Of a stretch of 64,000 nucleotides of DNA, positions 42,833 to 54,920 are shown one piece after another. The notes below the pieces were generated by a model. That model had not been told where the DNA came from, made no database searches, and saw nothing but the letters and a program-made list of their open reading frames with translations. Made by a program: the position numbers and the translations under genes. Origin of the DNA: Prorocentrum cordatum (taxonomy: Eukaryota; Sar; Dinophyceae; Prorocentrales; Prorocentraceae); contig CAUYUJ010012703.1 in the NCBI GenBank assembly GCA_963575745.1, positions 238,392-302,391 on the forward strand. Direction: 5' to 3'. Position 1 is the stretch's first letter; the number at the start of each line of letters is the position of its first letter.

Positions 42833-42892
42833 GTCATTATCATCATCATCATCATCATCATCATCATCGTCGTCACCACCGTCCCATCAACC
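42570..42892 (+). repeat. Composite block K2: header, CTTCC tract and (ATC)n
   Basis: The header TTCCCAGCCATCTTGTAGTG, then TTGGGCCCTCGTTTTGAA, is followed by (CTTC)n at 42638 and an ATC/TCG tract to about 42885. A T1 array then begins. Order and orientation match 48585-49640, and the inverse of 3486-4755. Confidence 0.85.
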
Positions 42893-44400
42893 CATTGGTA
42901 GCTCCACCGAAGGCTCCAGCGGCAGGGTTCGCATGCGGTTACACGCCATTTTGGCACACCCCTCATACATTTCGTGGCCCCACAGGGAGCTCCACCGAAA
43001 GCGCAGTAGCAGGGTTTGCACGCGGTTCCACCACAATTTCGGCACAGCCCTCGCGCGCTTCGTGGCCCCATCGGGAGCTCAACTGAAAGCTCCAATGGCA
43101 AGGGTTGCATGCGGTTCCACCCTCAGTCAGTCGCATCCCTCACACGTTTCGTGGCCCCGTTGGGAGCTCCACTAAAAGCCCCAATAGCAAAGTTTGCAGG
43201 CGGTTCCACTCCCATTCCGGCACGCCCCTCACACGCTTCGAGGCCCCACAAGGGGCTCCCCATAATGCCACACATGCAAAGTTTACTTGTGGTTCCACGC
43301 CCATGTCGGCACATCCCTCACACGTTTCGTGGCCCGAATGGGTGCTCCATCGAAGGCCCCAGCGGCAGGGTTAGCTTGCTGTTCCACCCCTACTTTCGTG
43401 ACGCCCCTTACACGTTTCGTGGCCCCATTGGCAGCTCCACCGAAAGCTCCAATAGAAAGGTTCGCATGAGGCTCCACCAAATTTCGGCATACTCCTCACA
43501 CGTTCCGTGGCTCTAAAAAGGGCTCCACCGAAGGCCCCAACAACAAGCTTTGCATGAGGCTCCACCACAGTTCCGGTGCACGCCTCACACCGTTTGTGGC
43601 CCGAAAGGGATCTCCAAATAATGTCACACTGGCAAGGGTCGCATGCGGTTCCACCACCATGTCGGTGCACCCCTCACACGTTTCGTGGCCCCACAGGGAG
43701 CTCCACCGAAAGCCCCTGTAGGAGGGCCCATATGGGGTTCCACTTCAACTTCGGGACGCCCCTCACACGCTTCGAGGCCCCACAGGGAGCTCCACCGAAG
43801 GCCACAGTGGCAGGGTTCGCAAGCGATTCCACGCCCATTTCTGCACACCCCCTCGCACGTTTCGTGGCACCATCGTGAGCTCCACCGAAACCCCCAATGG
43901 GAGAGTTCGCACGCACTTCCACGCCCATGTCGGCACACTCGCCCCAATAGCAAAGCTCGCCCTCACACGTTTCGTGGCCCCATATGGCGCTCCACCGAAA
44001 ACCTCATTGGAACAACGCGCGTCAACAAATGCGCAAATCAACCGTAACTGGTTACATCCAGATGTGACCCGTTACGGCCGACCTCTGCGAATTGTGCCCC
44101 CCCGCCCATTGCGGCACACCCCATCACGCGCATCGGGCACGCAAGGAACACCACCTAAAAGCTCAGAGACGAGGTTCGCACAGCGCCCCCCCACCCATGT
44201 CGGCACACCCGTCGCGCGAATCATGCCCCACATGGGGCTCCACCTATGGCACACATGGGCAACTTCACATGGCGTCCCTCCGCCCATCTCGGAACATGCC
44301 TCGTACGGGTCGTGCACGGAGGTGGTCCACCTGCAACCTCAGTGGGCGTGCTCGCGCGGGGGCATTCGAATGATTTGGCACACCCTTCACGCGGATCGTG
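42893..44400 (-). repeat. Satellite array T1, second locus (inverted)
   Basis: About 15 monomers of roughly 95-100 bp containing CACACGTTTCGTGGCCCCA, GGGAGCTCCACCGAA and CGCATGCGGTTCCAC, the reverse complement of the 3.5-kb array. Similarity fades after about 44.0 kb, where units read CGCGCATCGGGCACGC. Confidence 0.85.
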
Positions 44401-44639
44401 CCCCACAAAGAATTCAGCGCACTTGTGCATGCGTGCTCCGCAGCAGCCCGCTTTCCTCATTGACCCACGGCGCGTAATATATGAAGAAAGACCCGCGCCC
44501 TGCGCTACACATGACTGCATAGGGATGGGTCCGTCGCCAAGCCAACTGCTTGTTTATCGATGACCTTCGGCCCATGCCGCGACTGTGCCTGAGTTTTGGG
44601 CAGAGGGTTCTTGGTAACTGTAGTTCGGGGTCTGTTTTG

Positions 44640-45215
44640 GCATGCTTCTCGGGCGCCTCGTGGAGCGGCTCTTGAAGCTTCTGGGGACCTCTTGGGGGCC
44701 GTCCGGGGCCCTCTTGGGACTTCTTTTGGGGCCCTCGATGTCCTCTTGGCAGCCTCATGGGTGCCTGCTGGTGGCCCAGGGGCCCACTTGTGGCGGAGGG
44801 CTCAACATGTCGCGTGGAGTTCCCCCCCTCTTGGACCCCTCTTGGGGCCCTCTTGGGCCGTCCTGGGCGCCTCTTGGACCGTCTTGAGGCTCTCGTGGGC
44901 CGTCCTGGGGCCCTCTTGGGGGCCTCTTGGGCCGTCTTCGGCCGATCTCGGGGGCCTCTTGTGCCGTCCGCTTTTACGGCCCCCAAAGCGAATATGCTGA
45001 ACATGTACGTTCAATGTTGGCCTCCTGGGCCCTCTCGGAGAGCATCTTGCAAGTTTCTCGGGGGTCTTAGGTGCCTCTTGGGCCGTCTTGTGGCAATCTT
45101 GGGGCGTTGTCGACGTTGTTGGGCTGCTCTGGTCGCTTTCATGCGACCTCCAGAACTATTGCAATCTGCCGGAGGGGAACCCCAGAGGCCCCAGAGGGGG
45201 GCAAAAACGTAATGG
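44640..45215 (-). repeat. CCCCAAGA-type repeat, locus R3 (opposite strand)
   Basis: CCTCTTGGGGGCCGTC, CTCTTGGGGCCCTCTTGGGC and GGGCCGTCTTCGG words for about 570 bp, the complement of the R1/R2 vocabulary. Confidence 0.6.
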
Positions 45216-45219
45216 GCCA

Positions 45220-45885
45220 AAAAAAAGGGGGGGAATCTGGGAGGGTGTCCCGGCCCGGGCTCTGAGCCCCCAGTACCCCAGCATCTGATGTAAGCGACAG
45301 TTTCGCTCGAGACATTCTCCTGAAGTTAACTTCGGAGCTTGCTTTCAACTGCTATCACACGGTGTGGAAGCCTCGCCTCAGTCACACTCATCTCTAGGTG
45401 CGTCAACTTCACTTACGTTCGACTGCGATCCCGCTGTAGCACCTCATTCCCAACAATCATCTTGTGATCCTCAGTATCCTCCTTCTCTCCTTTATCCTCT
45501 GCTTCTCCATCTCCTGATTCCTCCACATCCTCCTCCTCGGATCCGACTTCAGATCCCTCTTCTTGTCCATCTTCTGCGATGCTTACGTGCTACATTTCTT
45601 GTGCTCGAATCTGGGCACGCACGTGCCACCTCTCTCTCTCTCTCGGTTTCAGGATGAAGGCAAAGCGCCCTGGGGTCTGCGACTTATGACATGCTTGCAT
45701 AAGTACAACTCGTCTGCTGTGCTGGACCTGTCCAGTGTACGCACCTGGTATGAAATCAGCAAAAACAACTCGTGACTTCACAGATCCTGGCAATTGCGGG
45801 TTCTCAACCCGCTGCACGCGCACTGGCTTGCTTCCGCAACTTCTTCCTCCACCAATGTCTCTCTCCTCCAAGAAGATTCTGGGAA
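45220..45885. other. No gene recognised
   Basis: Mixed DNA with short CT-rich runs. No domain and no repeat partner seen. Confidence 0.45.
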
Positions 45886-45889
45886 CCTC

Positions 45890-45926
45890 CACCTCCTCCT
45901 CCTCCTCCTCCTCCTCCTCCTCCTCC
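45890..45926 (+). repeat. (CCT)n microsatellite
   Basis: About 12 CCT units. Confidence 0.95.
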
Positions 45927-46149
45927 CAATGTCTTGCGTCCCCAAATGTGCCTTCCCATGGGCTGGACGACGGCGGGAGGAACACATGCCCAAATCCCCT
46001 GGCCACGCTTTGACATATTGTTCGGGCACCCTGACGTTCCCAGAAGGCGTGGGCAGCAAACGCCTGAGGAGCAGCGGAAGTACGCAAGCGATGTCAACTC
46101 GCCGAAGCGAGAATCCAAACCCAGGTGTGCACGCCCCGCCTCAAGCTTC

Positions 46150-46240
46150 GAAAGGCAAGGTCCCCAGGAGGCCACCAAGAAGGCCCCAAGAGCCCGAGAG
46201 GGACACCAAGACGGCCCCACGACACTCCAAGAGGGTCGCT
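46150..46240 (+). repeat. CCCCAAGA-type repeat, short locus
   Basis: CCACCAAGAAGGCCCCAAGA and CACCAAGACGGCCCCACGAC. Confidence 0.5.
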
Positions 46241-46803
46241 CCCTGATGTTGTCCCTCGGTGGGTCCCTCCCCGAACAGCTCGGGGAACACACGGTCCACT
46301 AGCATGGCCGCACTGACGCCCGAAATTCCAACACAGAGGCGATTCCAGAAGGCAGAGGGCGGCGGTGATGCGCTGGAGGCGTCTTGGATACTCCCCTGGC
46401 CTACAGGCCATACTTTACAGCACGTGCCACATGCAACATGCATGCTGAACATCCCCCAGGCTTTTGTGTGAGACGCTGAGCACGTGCCATGTCAAGCGCT
46501 CCAATGGCCTACATATTCTGCGTTGAGCACGTGCCGAACGTACGGTACGCCCACCCTTCGCGCGCGTGTTTCTTTGTGTGAAAATTCGCCGAAGGCCTCA
46601 AATCATCCCTTCAGTCCGATGCCTCAAACCCGCCAACACAAAGAGTCGGGGCCAGCCTCCATACCTGGAGAAAACCGACCTGGCACCAAGACCAGAGCAA
46701 GACGATCCTGGCACTCTCAGATAATCTTGAGCTTCGTCAGCACGAGGTACGAGACGAAGGAGAATCCCGTCAGGGCGGTGGTCAGCGTGAAGTACCCGAT
46801 GAT
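46241..46803. other. No gene recognised
   Basis: Mixed DNA with CACGTGCC recurring four times (46420-46530), otherwise featureless. Confidence 0.45.
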
Positions 46804-46936
46804 CGGCTGCACGCAAGAGTGATCCTCGGCCAGAATGACGCGCGATGCGACGGCAGCGGCCTGCCTGCTTGGGCTTACCCCTCCCCCACGCCACCCGAAA
46901 GCCGCGCGCCAAAGGTCACCGATCATCTTTTAATCG
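46804..46936 (+). mobile_element. Fold-back family A, copy 6, carrying the T5 satellite interior
   Basis: Left CGGCTGCACGCAAGAGTGAT; right GCGCCAAAGGTCACC to TAATCG, like other A copies. The interior GCGATGCGACGGCAGCGGCC and GCCTGCTTGGGCTTACCCC instead matches the T5 monomer (GCGATGCGACAGTGGCGGCC, GTGCTTGGGCTTGCCCC). It therefore links the dispersed family to the satellite at 57-61 kb. Confidence 0.7.
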
Positions 46937-47169
46937 ACCCCTGTGCCCACTGGCGTGGACTTGGCCCCGCTGGCCGACGTACCCACCTAAGTGGGGAGAT
47001 ATGCTGGTTCCTTCGTGTTTCTCGGGGTCTATCCCCACCATGGAGGGCTGGCTGGTGGGGCTGAGATACCATGGATAGGTTGGAAGATGCTGAGTCATCC
47101 GCCGGTATGTTTTTTCAATCCGCGGCCCCAGAGGTCCCGATCGCTTCTCCAGGGGATTTTTTCCGTCCC

Positions 47170-47240
47170 CGATTCATGTTGGATGGTCCCAAAGTTGCTG
47201 GTCCCGGGGCCCGAGAGCGGGCCCTGGAGGCCGAAGTCTA
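47170..47240 (-). repeat. Dispersed repeat family G, copy 6
   Basis: Minus strand reads ACTTCGGCCTCCAGGGCCCG, then GGGCCCCGGGACCAGCAACT. Confidence 0.55.
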
Positions 47241-47282
47241 AAAGAAAACGGCGGGATTGAACAACTGTCGTCGGAGATCTGG

Positions 47283-47445
47283 GTCACTGTGTGGCAGCGC
47301 GTGCAAGGGGGTAGGGGGAAGGGGGGGCAGGCTTCTTGGAAGGCGCTGGACTGACATCGATAGACACGCCCCGCGCCTTTTAAGAGGCGGGGGTGCTTCT
47401 AAGAAGCCTTCCCCCGTCGCCACCCCCCTCCGCGCGTGGCCGAAA
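47283..47445 (+). repeat. Fold-back family E, copy 1
   Basis: GGCTTCTTGGAAGGCGC and CTTCTAAGAAGCC form inverted arms around a CATCGATAG centre. Flanks GCGCGTGCAAGGGGGTAGGG and CGCGCGTGGCC match the 62.2-kb copy. Confidence 0.65.
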
Positions 47446-47448
47446 TGT

Positions 47449-47478
47449 GGCGAAGGGCCACTCTTACGTGCAGCCGAG
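47449..47478 (+). repeat. Isolated right tip of a family A element
   Basis: GCGAAGGGCCACTCTTACGT then GCAGCCGA matches only the right terminus of family A (for example 11475-11499). Confidence 0.5.
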
Positions 47479-47539
47479 ATGATCAAGAACGGCGTGAACT
47501 CCCCAGCGAAATTGTAGTCGACCAGCTCGTCTGGCTCCG

Positions 47540-48240
47540 CCAGCACGGGCAGCGGCGCGGCGGCGGCGGCCACGGCGGCGGCCCCGCGCAGCGCTGCCAC
47601 CTCGACGACTACGACGAGGACGAGGACGAGGACGACCCTCAGATCCGAGGCCACGAAAGAAAGGAAGAAACATGGTACCAGGAAGCTGGACACCCACGTG
47701 TCTGGATTCACATGCAGAGCATCTGAAGGCCACGCGCTGGGTACACATGCGGACGCCCTGCGTGCCTGGACCTAGAAGGAACGAGCACCAGAGAGAGACG
47801 TGTGGCCTCGTGTGCACCCAGCTCTCGCCCAGGCTGGCCAAGTCATGTGTATCCAGCTTCCTGGTACGTGGCGAACAGACTGCAACGCCAGGGCCTCAGG
47901 GGAAGACGGCGAGGAGCTGCGGCGGTTGGCGGCTGGCGCTGCGGCGACGGCGGACGCCCAGCGGCGGCGGCCGCCCGGCAGCGGCGGCGGCGGCAGCCAC
48001 GGCGGCGGCGGCTCCGCGCGGCGCCGCGGCCTCGGCGGCGGCCGGGGCCGCGGGCGAAGGCACGAAGGCCAGGCGGGCGCCCAGCAGGCACGCGGCGGCC
48101 GCGAGCGCGAGCGCGGGCAGCGCGGCGCGGGAGCGGGGGCCGGCGGCAGGCATCTCGCCGACGCGCGGGGCGGCGGAGGGCTGGCTGGCGCTTCGGGCGC
48201 GCGGCCCGCGCCGCCGCCTTTGCGCAGCGGGCGGTGTGGC
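47540..48240 (+). repeat. GGC/GCG-rich low-complexity DNA
   Basis: CGGCGGCGGC-type runs at 47547-47600 and 47925-48200. Ala/Gly/Arg-rich frames are open in all six frames and are not evidence for a gene. Confidence 0.6.
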
Positions 48241-48529
48241 CCCGCTTTTTGGGCCCAAGGGGCCGTCACGTCTCGATCCGGCTCGCAGCAGGTGTGGCAG
48301 GGAGATCAGGGGTCCAGGGCTCTGGTCGAGGCTTGTTCGCGGTGTTGCATGCTTTCGTGGCGTCGGATCTCGGGGAGGGCTGTTACGAACTGGCAGCGCG
48401 GGCCACCTGTACTCTGCGGCTTTGGGCCGGAGTGGCTGCGGCCCGTGCTGGAGGCCTGTCGGGCAGGCTGGACCGACCGCGCCCCGCTGGGGGCCAGTCT
48501 TGGAAGCCTGCCTTGCCCTTCCCATTTTT

Positions 48530-48568
48530 GTGTGTGTGTGTCTCTCTCTCTCTCTCTCTTTCTCTTCA
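48530..48568 (+). repeat. GT then CT dinucleotide tract
   Basis: TGTGTGTGTG followed by (TC)n, about 38 bp. Confidence 0.9.
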
Positions 48569-48584
48569 TATCTAAGTTAAATGT

Positions 48585-48888
48585 TTGTTCCCAACCATCC
48601 TGTGGTGTTGGGTCCTCGTTTTGAAGAGACGGTGCCCCGCGTCTCCTTCCTCGCACGTAGCCCCCCCGCGTCTCCTTCCTCCTCCTCTCCTCCTCCGCCT
48701 CCTCTCCCCTCCTATCATCCTCATCGTCATCATCATCATCGTCATCATCATCATCATTATCATCATCCTTATCATCATCATCGTCATCAGCATCAACATC
48801 ATGGCCGCCATCATAACCATCATCGTCATCATCACCATCATCGTCGTCATCACCATCATCGTTGTCCTCGTCGCCATCATCGCACGTT
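48585..48888 (+). repeat. Composite block K3: header, pyrimidine tract and (ATC)n
   Basis: TTCCCAACCATCCTGTGGTG, then TTGGGTCCTCGTTTTGAAGA, then TCCTCCTCC tracts, then ATC/GTC triplets to about 48885, leading straight into T1 monomers. Same layout as 42570-42892. Confidence 0.85.
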
Positions 48889-49640
48889 TCGTGGCCCCAT
48901 ACGGAGCTCCACCGAAGGTCCCAATGGGTGTGCCCGCATGCGTCCCGCACGCCCATTTTGGCACACCCCTCACACGTTTCGTGGCCCCATAGGGAGCTCC
49001 ATGTACGGTCCAAGTGGCGCAGCTCGCATGGCGCCACCGCCCAATTTTGGCACACCCCTCACACGTTTCGTGGCCCCTCAGGGAGCTCCACCTGAGGTCC
49101 AAGTGGCGCAGCTCGCATGGCGCCACCGCCCCATTTTGGCACACCCCTCACAGATTTCGTGGCCCCTCAGGGAGCTCCTTTTGGCACACCCCTCACACGT
49201 TTCGTGGCCCCATAGGGAGGTCCACCTAAGGTCCACGTGGCGCAGCTCGCATGGCGCCACCGTCCCTTTTTGGCACACCCCTCACACGTTTCGTGGCCCC
49301 ATTGGGAGCTCCATTTACGGTCCAAGTGGCGCAGCTCGCATGGCGCCACCGCCCCATTTTGGCACACCCCTCACAGATTTCGTGGCCCCTCAGGGAGCTC
49401 CACCTGAGGTCCAAGTGGCGCAGCTCGCATGGCGCCACCGCCCCTTTTTGGCACACCCCTCACACGTTTCGTGGCCCCTCAGGGAGCTGCACCTAAGGTC
49501 CCAGTGGTGCAGTTCGCATGGCACCCCTTCACACGTTTCGTGGCCCCACAGGGAGCTCCATCTCAGGTCCAAGTGGCGCACCCCACATGGCGCCGCAGAC
49601 CCACTTTGGCACACCCCTCACACGTTTCGTGGTCCCATAG
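48889..49640 (-). repeat. Satellite array T1, third locus (inverted)
   Basis: Monomers CACACGTTTCGTGGCCCC(A/T), CAGGGAGCTCCACCT, GGTCCAAGTGGCGCAGCTCG and CATGGCGCCACCGCCC, about 89-95 bp, with one truncated unit near 49180. More homogeneous than the 42.9-kb array. Confidence 0.9.
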
Positions 49641-49714
49641 GGAGGGAGGAGGAGGAGGAGGAGGAGGAGGAGAGAGGAGGAAAGGAGGAGGAGGGCGAGG
49701 AGGAGGACGAGGAG

Positions 49715-49746
<32 letters not shown>

Positions 49747-49765
49747 GGAGGAGGAAGAAGGACCG
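49640..49765 (+). repeat. GGA/GAA microsatellite
   Basis: GGAGGAGGAGGAGAGAGGAGG to GAAGAAGGA, directly after the last T1 monomer. Confidence 0.9.
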
Positions 49766-50096
49766 CCCTGGCCGCTGTCGCCGCCGCCGATGCCGCCGTC
49801 GCCGCCGTCGGCGCCGCCGTCGGCGTCATGCTCGCGGCCCCACAGGCGAACGGGAGAGAGGGTCCCCTCCCCCTCCTCCTCCTTTCCCTCCTCCTCGCTT
49901 CCTTCTCTTTGTTGCCCGCGCGCATCATCATTGTCCGTGCTTGTTGAGTCCACTTAGCTGTGAAGCCATCCATTGCAAAGAATCCGAACCATCGCGGCGT
50001 GTGGCCTGGCCCCGACCAGTGTCTAGGATTCTTCAGCGACGGGTGTCTCATGGCCTCTCCAACCGTACGAACGGATTCATAAAGCCATGGACATAG

Positions 50097-50235
50097 ATGT
50101 TCGTCGTCGTCGTCGTGGTCGTCGTCGTCGTCGGTGTCGTCGTAGTCGTCGTCGTCGTCGTCGTTGTGTACCCCGCCATATTTCGGCATACCCCTCATGC
50201 GGTTCGTGGCCCCATAGGGAGCGCCACCGAAGAAG
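50097..50235 (-). repeat. (CGT)n tract plus one T1 monomer
   Basis: CGTCGTCGT with GGT interruptions to about 50165, then TTTCGGCATACCCCTCATGC and GGTTCGTGGCCCCATAGGGA, a single T1 unit in the 42.9/48.9-kb orientation. Confidence 0.75.
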
Positions 50236-50395
50236 GTACTCACAATTGCGGCACTCACAACTGCATATGGTTGGGTCTTTCGCCAGGATATTTTTTTTTG
50301 TTTGTCGTTGCTTGTTGTTGGTGCCGTTGTTAAAGTCTCACTTCTAAAGAACAATTATTGTTGATCCCCCCACTCCTCCGATGCCCATTGTGTTT

Positions 50396-51039
50396 CCTCA
50401 AATGGAATGCCCTGCCTGGGGCTCGCACCCTGCTTTCCACGAGGGAAAACCTTGAGACTCAGACTGCGTTGTTCGCCACCGAACTGCAACAACAACGGCT
50501 CCCCCCTGATAGCTCCTCACCATTATTCGCGCTTTCGCGCGGGACGTCCTCACACTTTACTCAGGAATCGCGCTTTCGTGGGGGTCTTCCTTGCAATTTA
50601 TTTACAAAAACGTGCGCCCGACACTCGAGAATCACGCTCTCGCTCTGGCCTTCCTCACGGTTTACTTGGGGATCGCGCTGTCACTCGAGACTTCCTCGCG
50701 ATTCATGCGGGACTGATGCTTCAGCGACACGCCCGCTCGACCCAGCCGTCTGGGCCCGCTCGCCCGACGCGCCCGTTAGGGTCTGCCCGCCCGGTCCACC
50801 CGTCTGGTTCAGCCGCGTGTTTTCCTGCTCCTAACCCCCCTCCTGCTAATCTTTCTGATGCTCCATCCTTCTCCCTTCCCCTTGTCCCTTCCTTCCTCCC
50901 CCCTTCTCCCGTTTTAGGGGCTGCGCCAACTACGCGTGGCAGGTAAGGAAGATATGCCACCAAGGTGGTACAATCGAAGACTACCGAGGGTAGGTATCAA
51001 GGGTTTGGGATGGACACGCGAACAGATAAGAGCGAACAG

Positions 51040-51040
<1 letters not shown>
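50396..51040 (+). repeat. Dispersed repeat M, copy 1
   Basis: GGGGCTCGCACCCTG, AACGGCTCCCCCCTGATAGC, GGATCGCGCTGTCACTCGAG, ATTCATGCGGGACTGATGCT and TTTTAGGGGCTGC recur in order at 52905-53600. Both copies run into long (AGT)n arrays. Confidence 0.8.
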
Positions 51041-51947
<907 letters not shown>

Positions 51948-52034
51948 AACTCCCATTCTTGACAATAGTTACCCGGCGACGCACCCAACACTTTGCACAC
52001 ATGAGACGGCTATACATAGAACCGCTCAATACAA

Positions 52035-52765
52035 ACAAGCTGGACCTCCCAGGAGCCCACGAAGATGGCGATAAGTGCGCGGTTCGCAGCCCCGCAGGGG
52101 GCCGCGAGGTCTCGGCATATCTGCGTGGACCTCCACCCGCTACGCTGGACCTCCCAGGAGGCCACGACAACGGCGACACTTGCGCGGTTCGCAGCCCCGC
52201 AAGGGAGCAGCGAGGTCGCGGCTGAGTCTGCGTGCACCGCCGCCCCGACTGGACCTTCCAGGAACCCATGACACTGGCGACACTTGCGCGGTTCGCAGCC
52301 CCGCAAGGAGCCGCGAGGTCTCGGCAGATCCGCGTGGACCTCCACTCCGCTGGACCTCCCAGGAGCACACGACAATGGCGGCACTTGCGCGGTTCGCAGC
52401 CCCGTAGAGAGCCGCGAGGTCCCCGCATATCCGCGTGGACCTCCACTCTGCTGGACCTCCCAATAACCCACGACAATGGCGACACTTGCGCGGTTCGCAA
52501 CCCCGCAAGGAACCGTGAGGTCTCGGCACATCTGCATGGACCTCCACTCTGCTGGACCTCCCAAGAGCCCACGAAAATGACGACATTTGCACGGTTCGCA
52601 GCCCCGCAAGGAACCGCGAAGTCTCGGCAAATCCGCGTGGACCTTCCCCGCAAGGAGCCGCGAGGTCTCGGCTGAGTCCGCGTGCGCCGCCGCCCCGACT
52701 GGACCTCCCAGGAACCCACGACAATGACGACACTTGCGCGGTTCGCAGCCCCGCAGGGCCCGCGA
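52035..52765 (+). repeat. Satellite array T3, second locus
   Basis: About seven units of 102-105 bp (the last spacing longer). Each has GACCTCCCAGGAGCCCACGA, ACTTGCGCGGTTCGCAGCCC, CGCGAGGTCTCGGC and CGCGTGGACCTCCACTC. It is the same family as 35735-37015, in the opposite orientation. Confidence 0.9.
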
Positions 52766-52870
52766 GGAAGGGAGGAGGGAGGAGGGAGGAGGGAGGAGGG
52801 GAGGAGGAAGGAGGACGGGGCAGACAGTATTCAAAACGAGAACCCAACCAAGGGAGGGTTGGGAAGGAAT
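52766..52870 (-). repeat. Polypurine tract plus header (block K4)
   Basis: GGGAGGAGGGAGGAGG, then ATTCAAAACGAGAACCCAAC, then GGGAGGGTTGGGAAGG. The reverse complement resembles the K2/K3 header (TTCCCAACC...TTGGG...CTCGTTTTGAA), yet here it borders a T3 array, not T1. Confidence 0.7.
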
Positions 52871-52904
52871 TCTTGTTGAACCCCCCGCCTGGTGCACATT
52901 GAAC

Positions 52905-53600
52905 TTTATCAATGGAAGTGCTCCCCTCGGGGCTCGCACCCTGTTTTATATCAAGGGAGATCTTCATGCTCAAACTGTGCCCCTGGCCCCCTGGCTACAA
53001 CTACAACGGCTACCGCCTGATACCTCTTCACAGTTTATTATTCCGAAACCGCGCTCTCACGCAGGACGTCTTCACAAATTATGCAGGAATCGCGCTCTCG
53101 CGGGGGACTTCCTCGTAATTTATTCAAGCGCCGCGCCCTCGACACTCAAGAATCATGCTCTCGCTTTGGCCTTTTTCGCGATTTACTTGGGAATCGATCT
53201 GTCGCTCGAGACTTCCTCGCGATTCATGCGGGACTGATGCTTCAACAGACCGGCTGCTCGACCTGGCCGCCTGGGCCCACCTTCCCGACCCGCCTACTAG
53301 GGTCTGCCCGCCCGCTCTGCCCGTCTGATTCTACCACGTGTTTTCTGCTCCTAGCTCCCCTCCTGCTAAATTCTCTCGTGCTCTATCCTTCTCCCTCCCC
53401 CTTCCATCCGTCCTCTCTTCCCCTGTTTTAGGGGCTGCACTAAGTTCACGTAGCAGGTATGGAAGATGTACCCCCAAGAGGGTACGATCGAACACGAAAG
53501 GGCTGATGCCGATGGTTTGGGATATACTTGTTGAATGGCATTCGAGCAGATATCGGAGCCAACAGCCTTAAACTGATTGATGTTGTTGTTGCTGTTGCTG
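52905..53600 (+). repeat. Dispersed repeat M, copy 2
   Basis: CGGGGCTCGCACCCTG, AACGGCTACCGCCTGATACC, GATTCATGCGGGACTGATGC and TTTTAGGGGCTGC match 50396-51040. A (GTTGCT)n stretch leads into the AGT array. Confidence 0.8.
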
Positions 53601-53611
53601 TTGCTGTTGCT

Positions 53612-53677
<66 letters not shown>

Positions 53678-53678
53678 C

Positions 53679-53734
<56 letters not shown>

Positions 53735-54123
53735 CTAGTAGTAGTAGTTAGTTAGTAGTTATTAGTAGTAGTAGTAGTAGTATAGTAGTAGTAGTAGTAG
53801 TAGTAGTGGTAGTAGTAGTAGTAGTAGTAGTATTATTAGTAGTGTAGTAGTGGTGGTGGTGGTGGTTGGTGGTCGTAGTAGTAGTAGTAATAGTCAGTAG
53901 TAAGTTAGTTAGTTAGTGGTAGTAGTAAATAGTTCGTAGTAGTAAGTAGTGTAGTAGTAGTAGTAGTCGTAGTAGTAGTAGAGTAGTAGTAGTGGTGGTT
54001 GGGTATAGTAGTAGTAGTAGTAGTAGTATCAGTAGTAGTATCAGTAGTAGTAGTAGTAGTAGTAGTAGTAGCAGTAGTAGTAGTAGTAGTAGTTAGCAGT
54101 AGCAGCAGTAGTAGAAGTAGAAC

Positions 54124-54166
<43 letters not shown>

Positions 54167-54276
54167 TAGTAGTAGCAGCAGTAGTAGAAATAGAACTAGT
54201 AGTAGTAGTAGTAGTAGTAGTAGGTCGTAGTAGTAGTAGTAGTAGTAGTAGCAGTAGTAGTAGGAGAACTTGTAGC

Positions 54277-54311
<35 letters not shown>

Positions 54312-54435
54312 AGAAGGTGGTGGTAGTAGTAGTAGTAGTCGTCGTAGAGTAGTAGTAGTAGACGTAGTCGTTTAGAAAAAAGTAGAGTGTAGTAGTAGTA
54401 GTAGTAGTAGTCGAGTAGTCGTAGTAGTATTAGTA

Positions 54436-54476
<41 letters not shown>

Positions 54477-54583
54477 TCTAGTAGTAAGAGTAGTAGTCGT
54501 AGTAGTCGTAGTAGTCGTTATGTAGTTCGTAAGTAGTCGTAGTAGTCTTAGTCGGTCGTAGTCGTCGTAGTCGTAGTATCGTA

Positions 54584-54617
<34 letters not shown>

Positions 54618-54618
54618 C

Positions 54619-54707
<89 letters not shown>

Positions 54708-54708
54708 C
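53600..54708 (+). repeat. (AGT)n array of about 1.1 kb
   Basis: AGT/TAG triplets with frequent CAG, TTAG and GTGG interruptions, pure near both ends (53610-53740 and 54585-54706). Confidence 0.95.
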
Positions 54709-54739
54709 TCCTCCTCACCCGTCCTCCTCCTTCTCCTTC

Positions 54740-54920
54740 CCACTCAGCACAGCGCAGCACAGCGCAGCGCAGCACAGCTCAGCACACAGCACATTGACAC
54801 ACAGCACGTGCACAGCACAGCACAGCACTGCTCAGCACAGTTCATCTCAGCTCAGCACAGCACAGCACAGCTCAGCACAGCTCAGCACAACACTGCGCAG
54901 CATAGGACCTCAGCACAGCA
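54740..54920 (+). repeat. CAGCACAG-type degenerate repeat
   Basis: CAGCACAG, CAGCGCAG and CTCAGCACAG words for about 180 bp. Confidence 0.85.

Noticed and set aside
47672-48624. Ala/Arg/Gly-rich frames of 250-300 codons in several frames at once
   Set aside because: GGC-rich low complexity. Three frames on one strand are open simultaneously, so length carries no weight.
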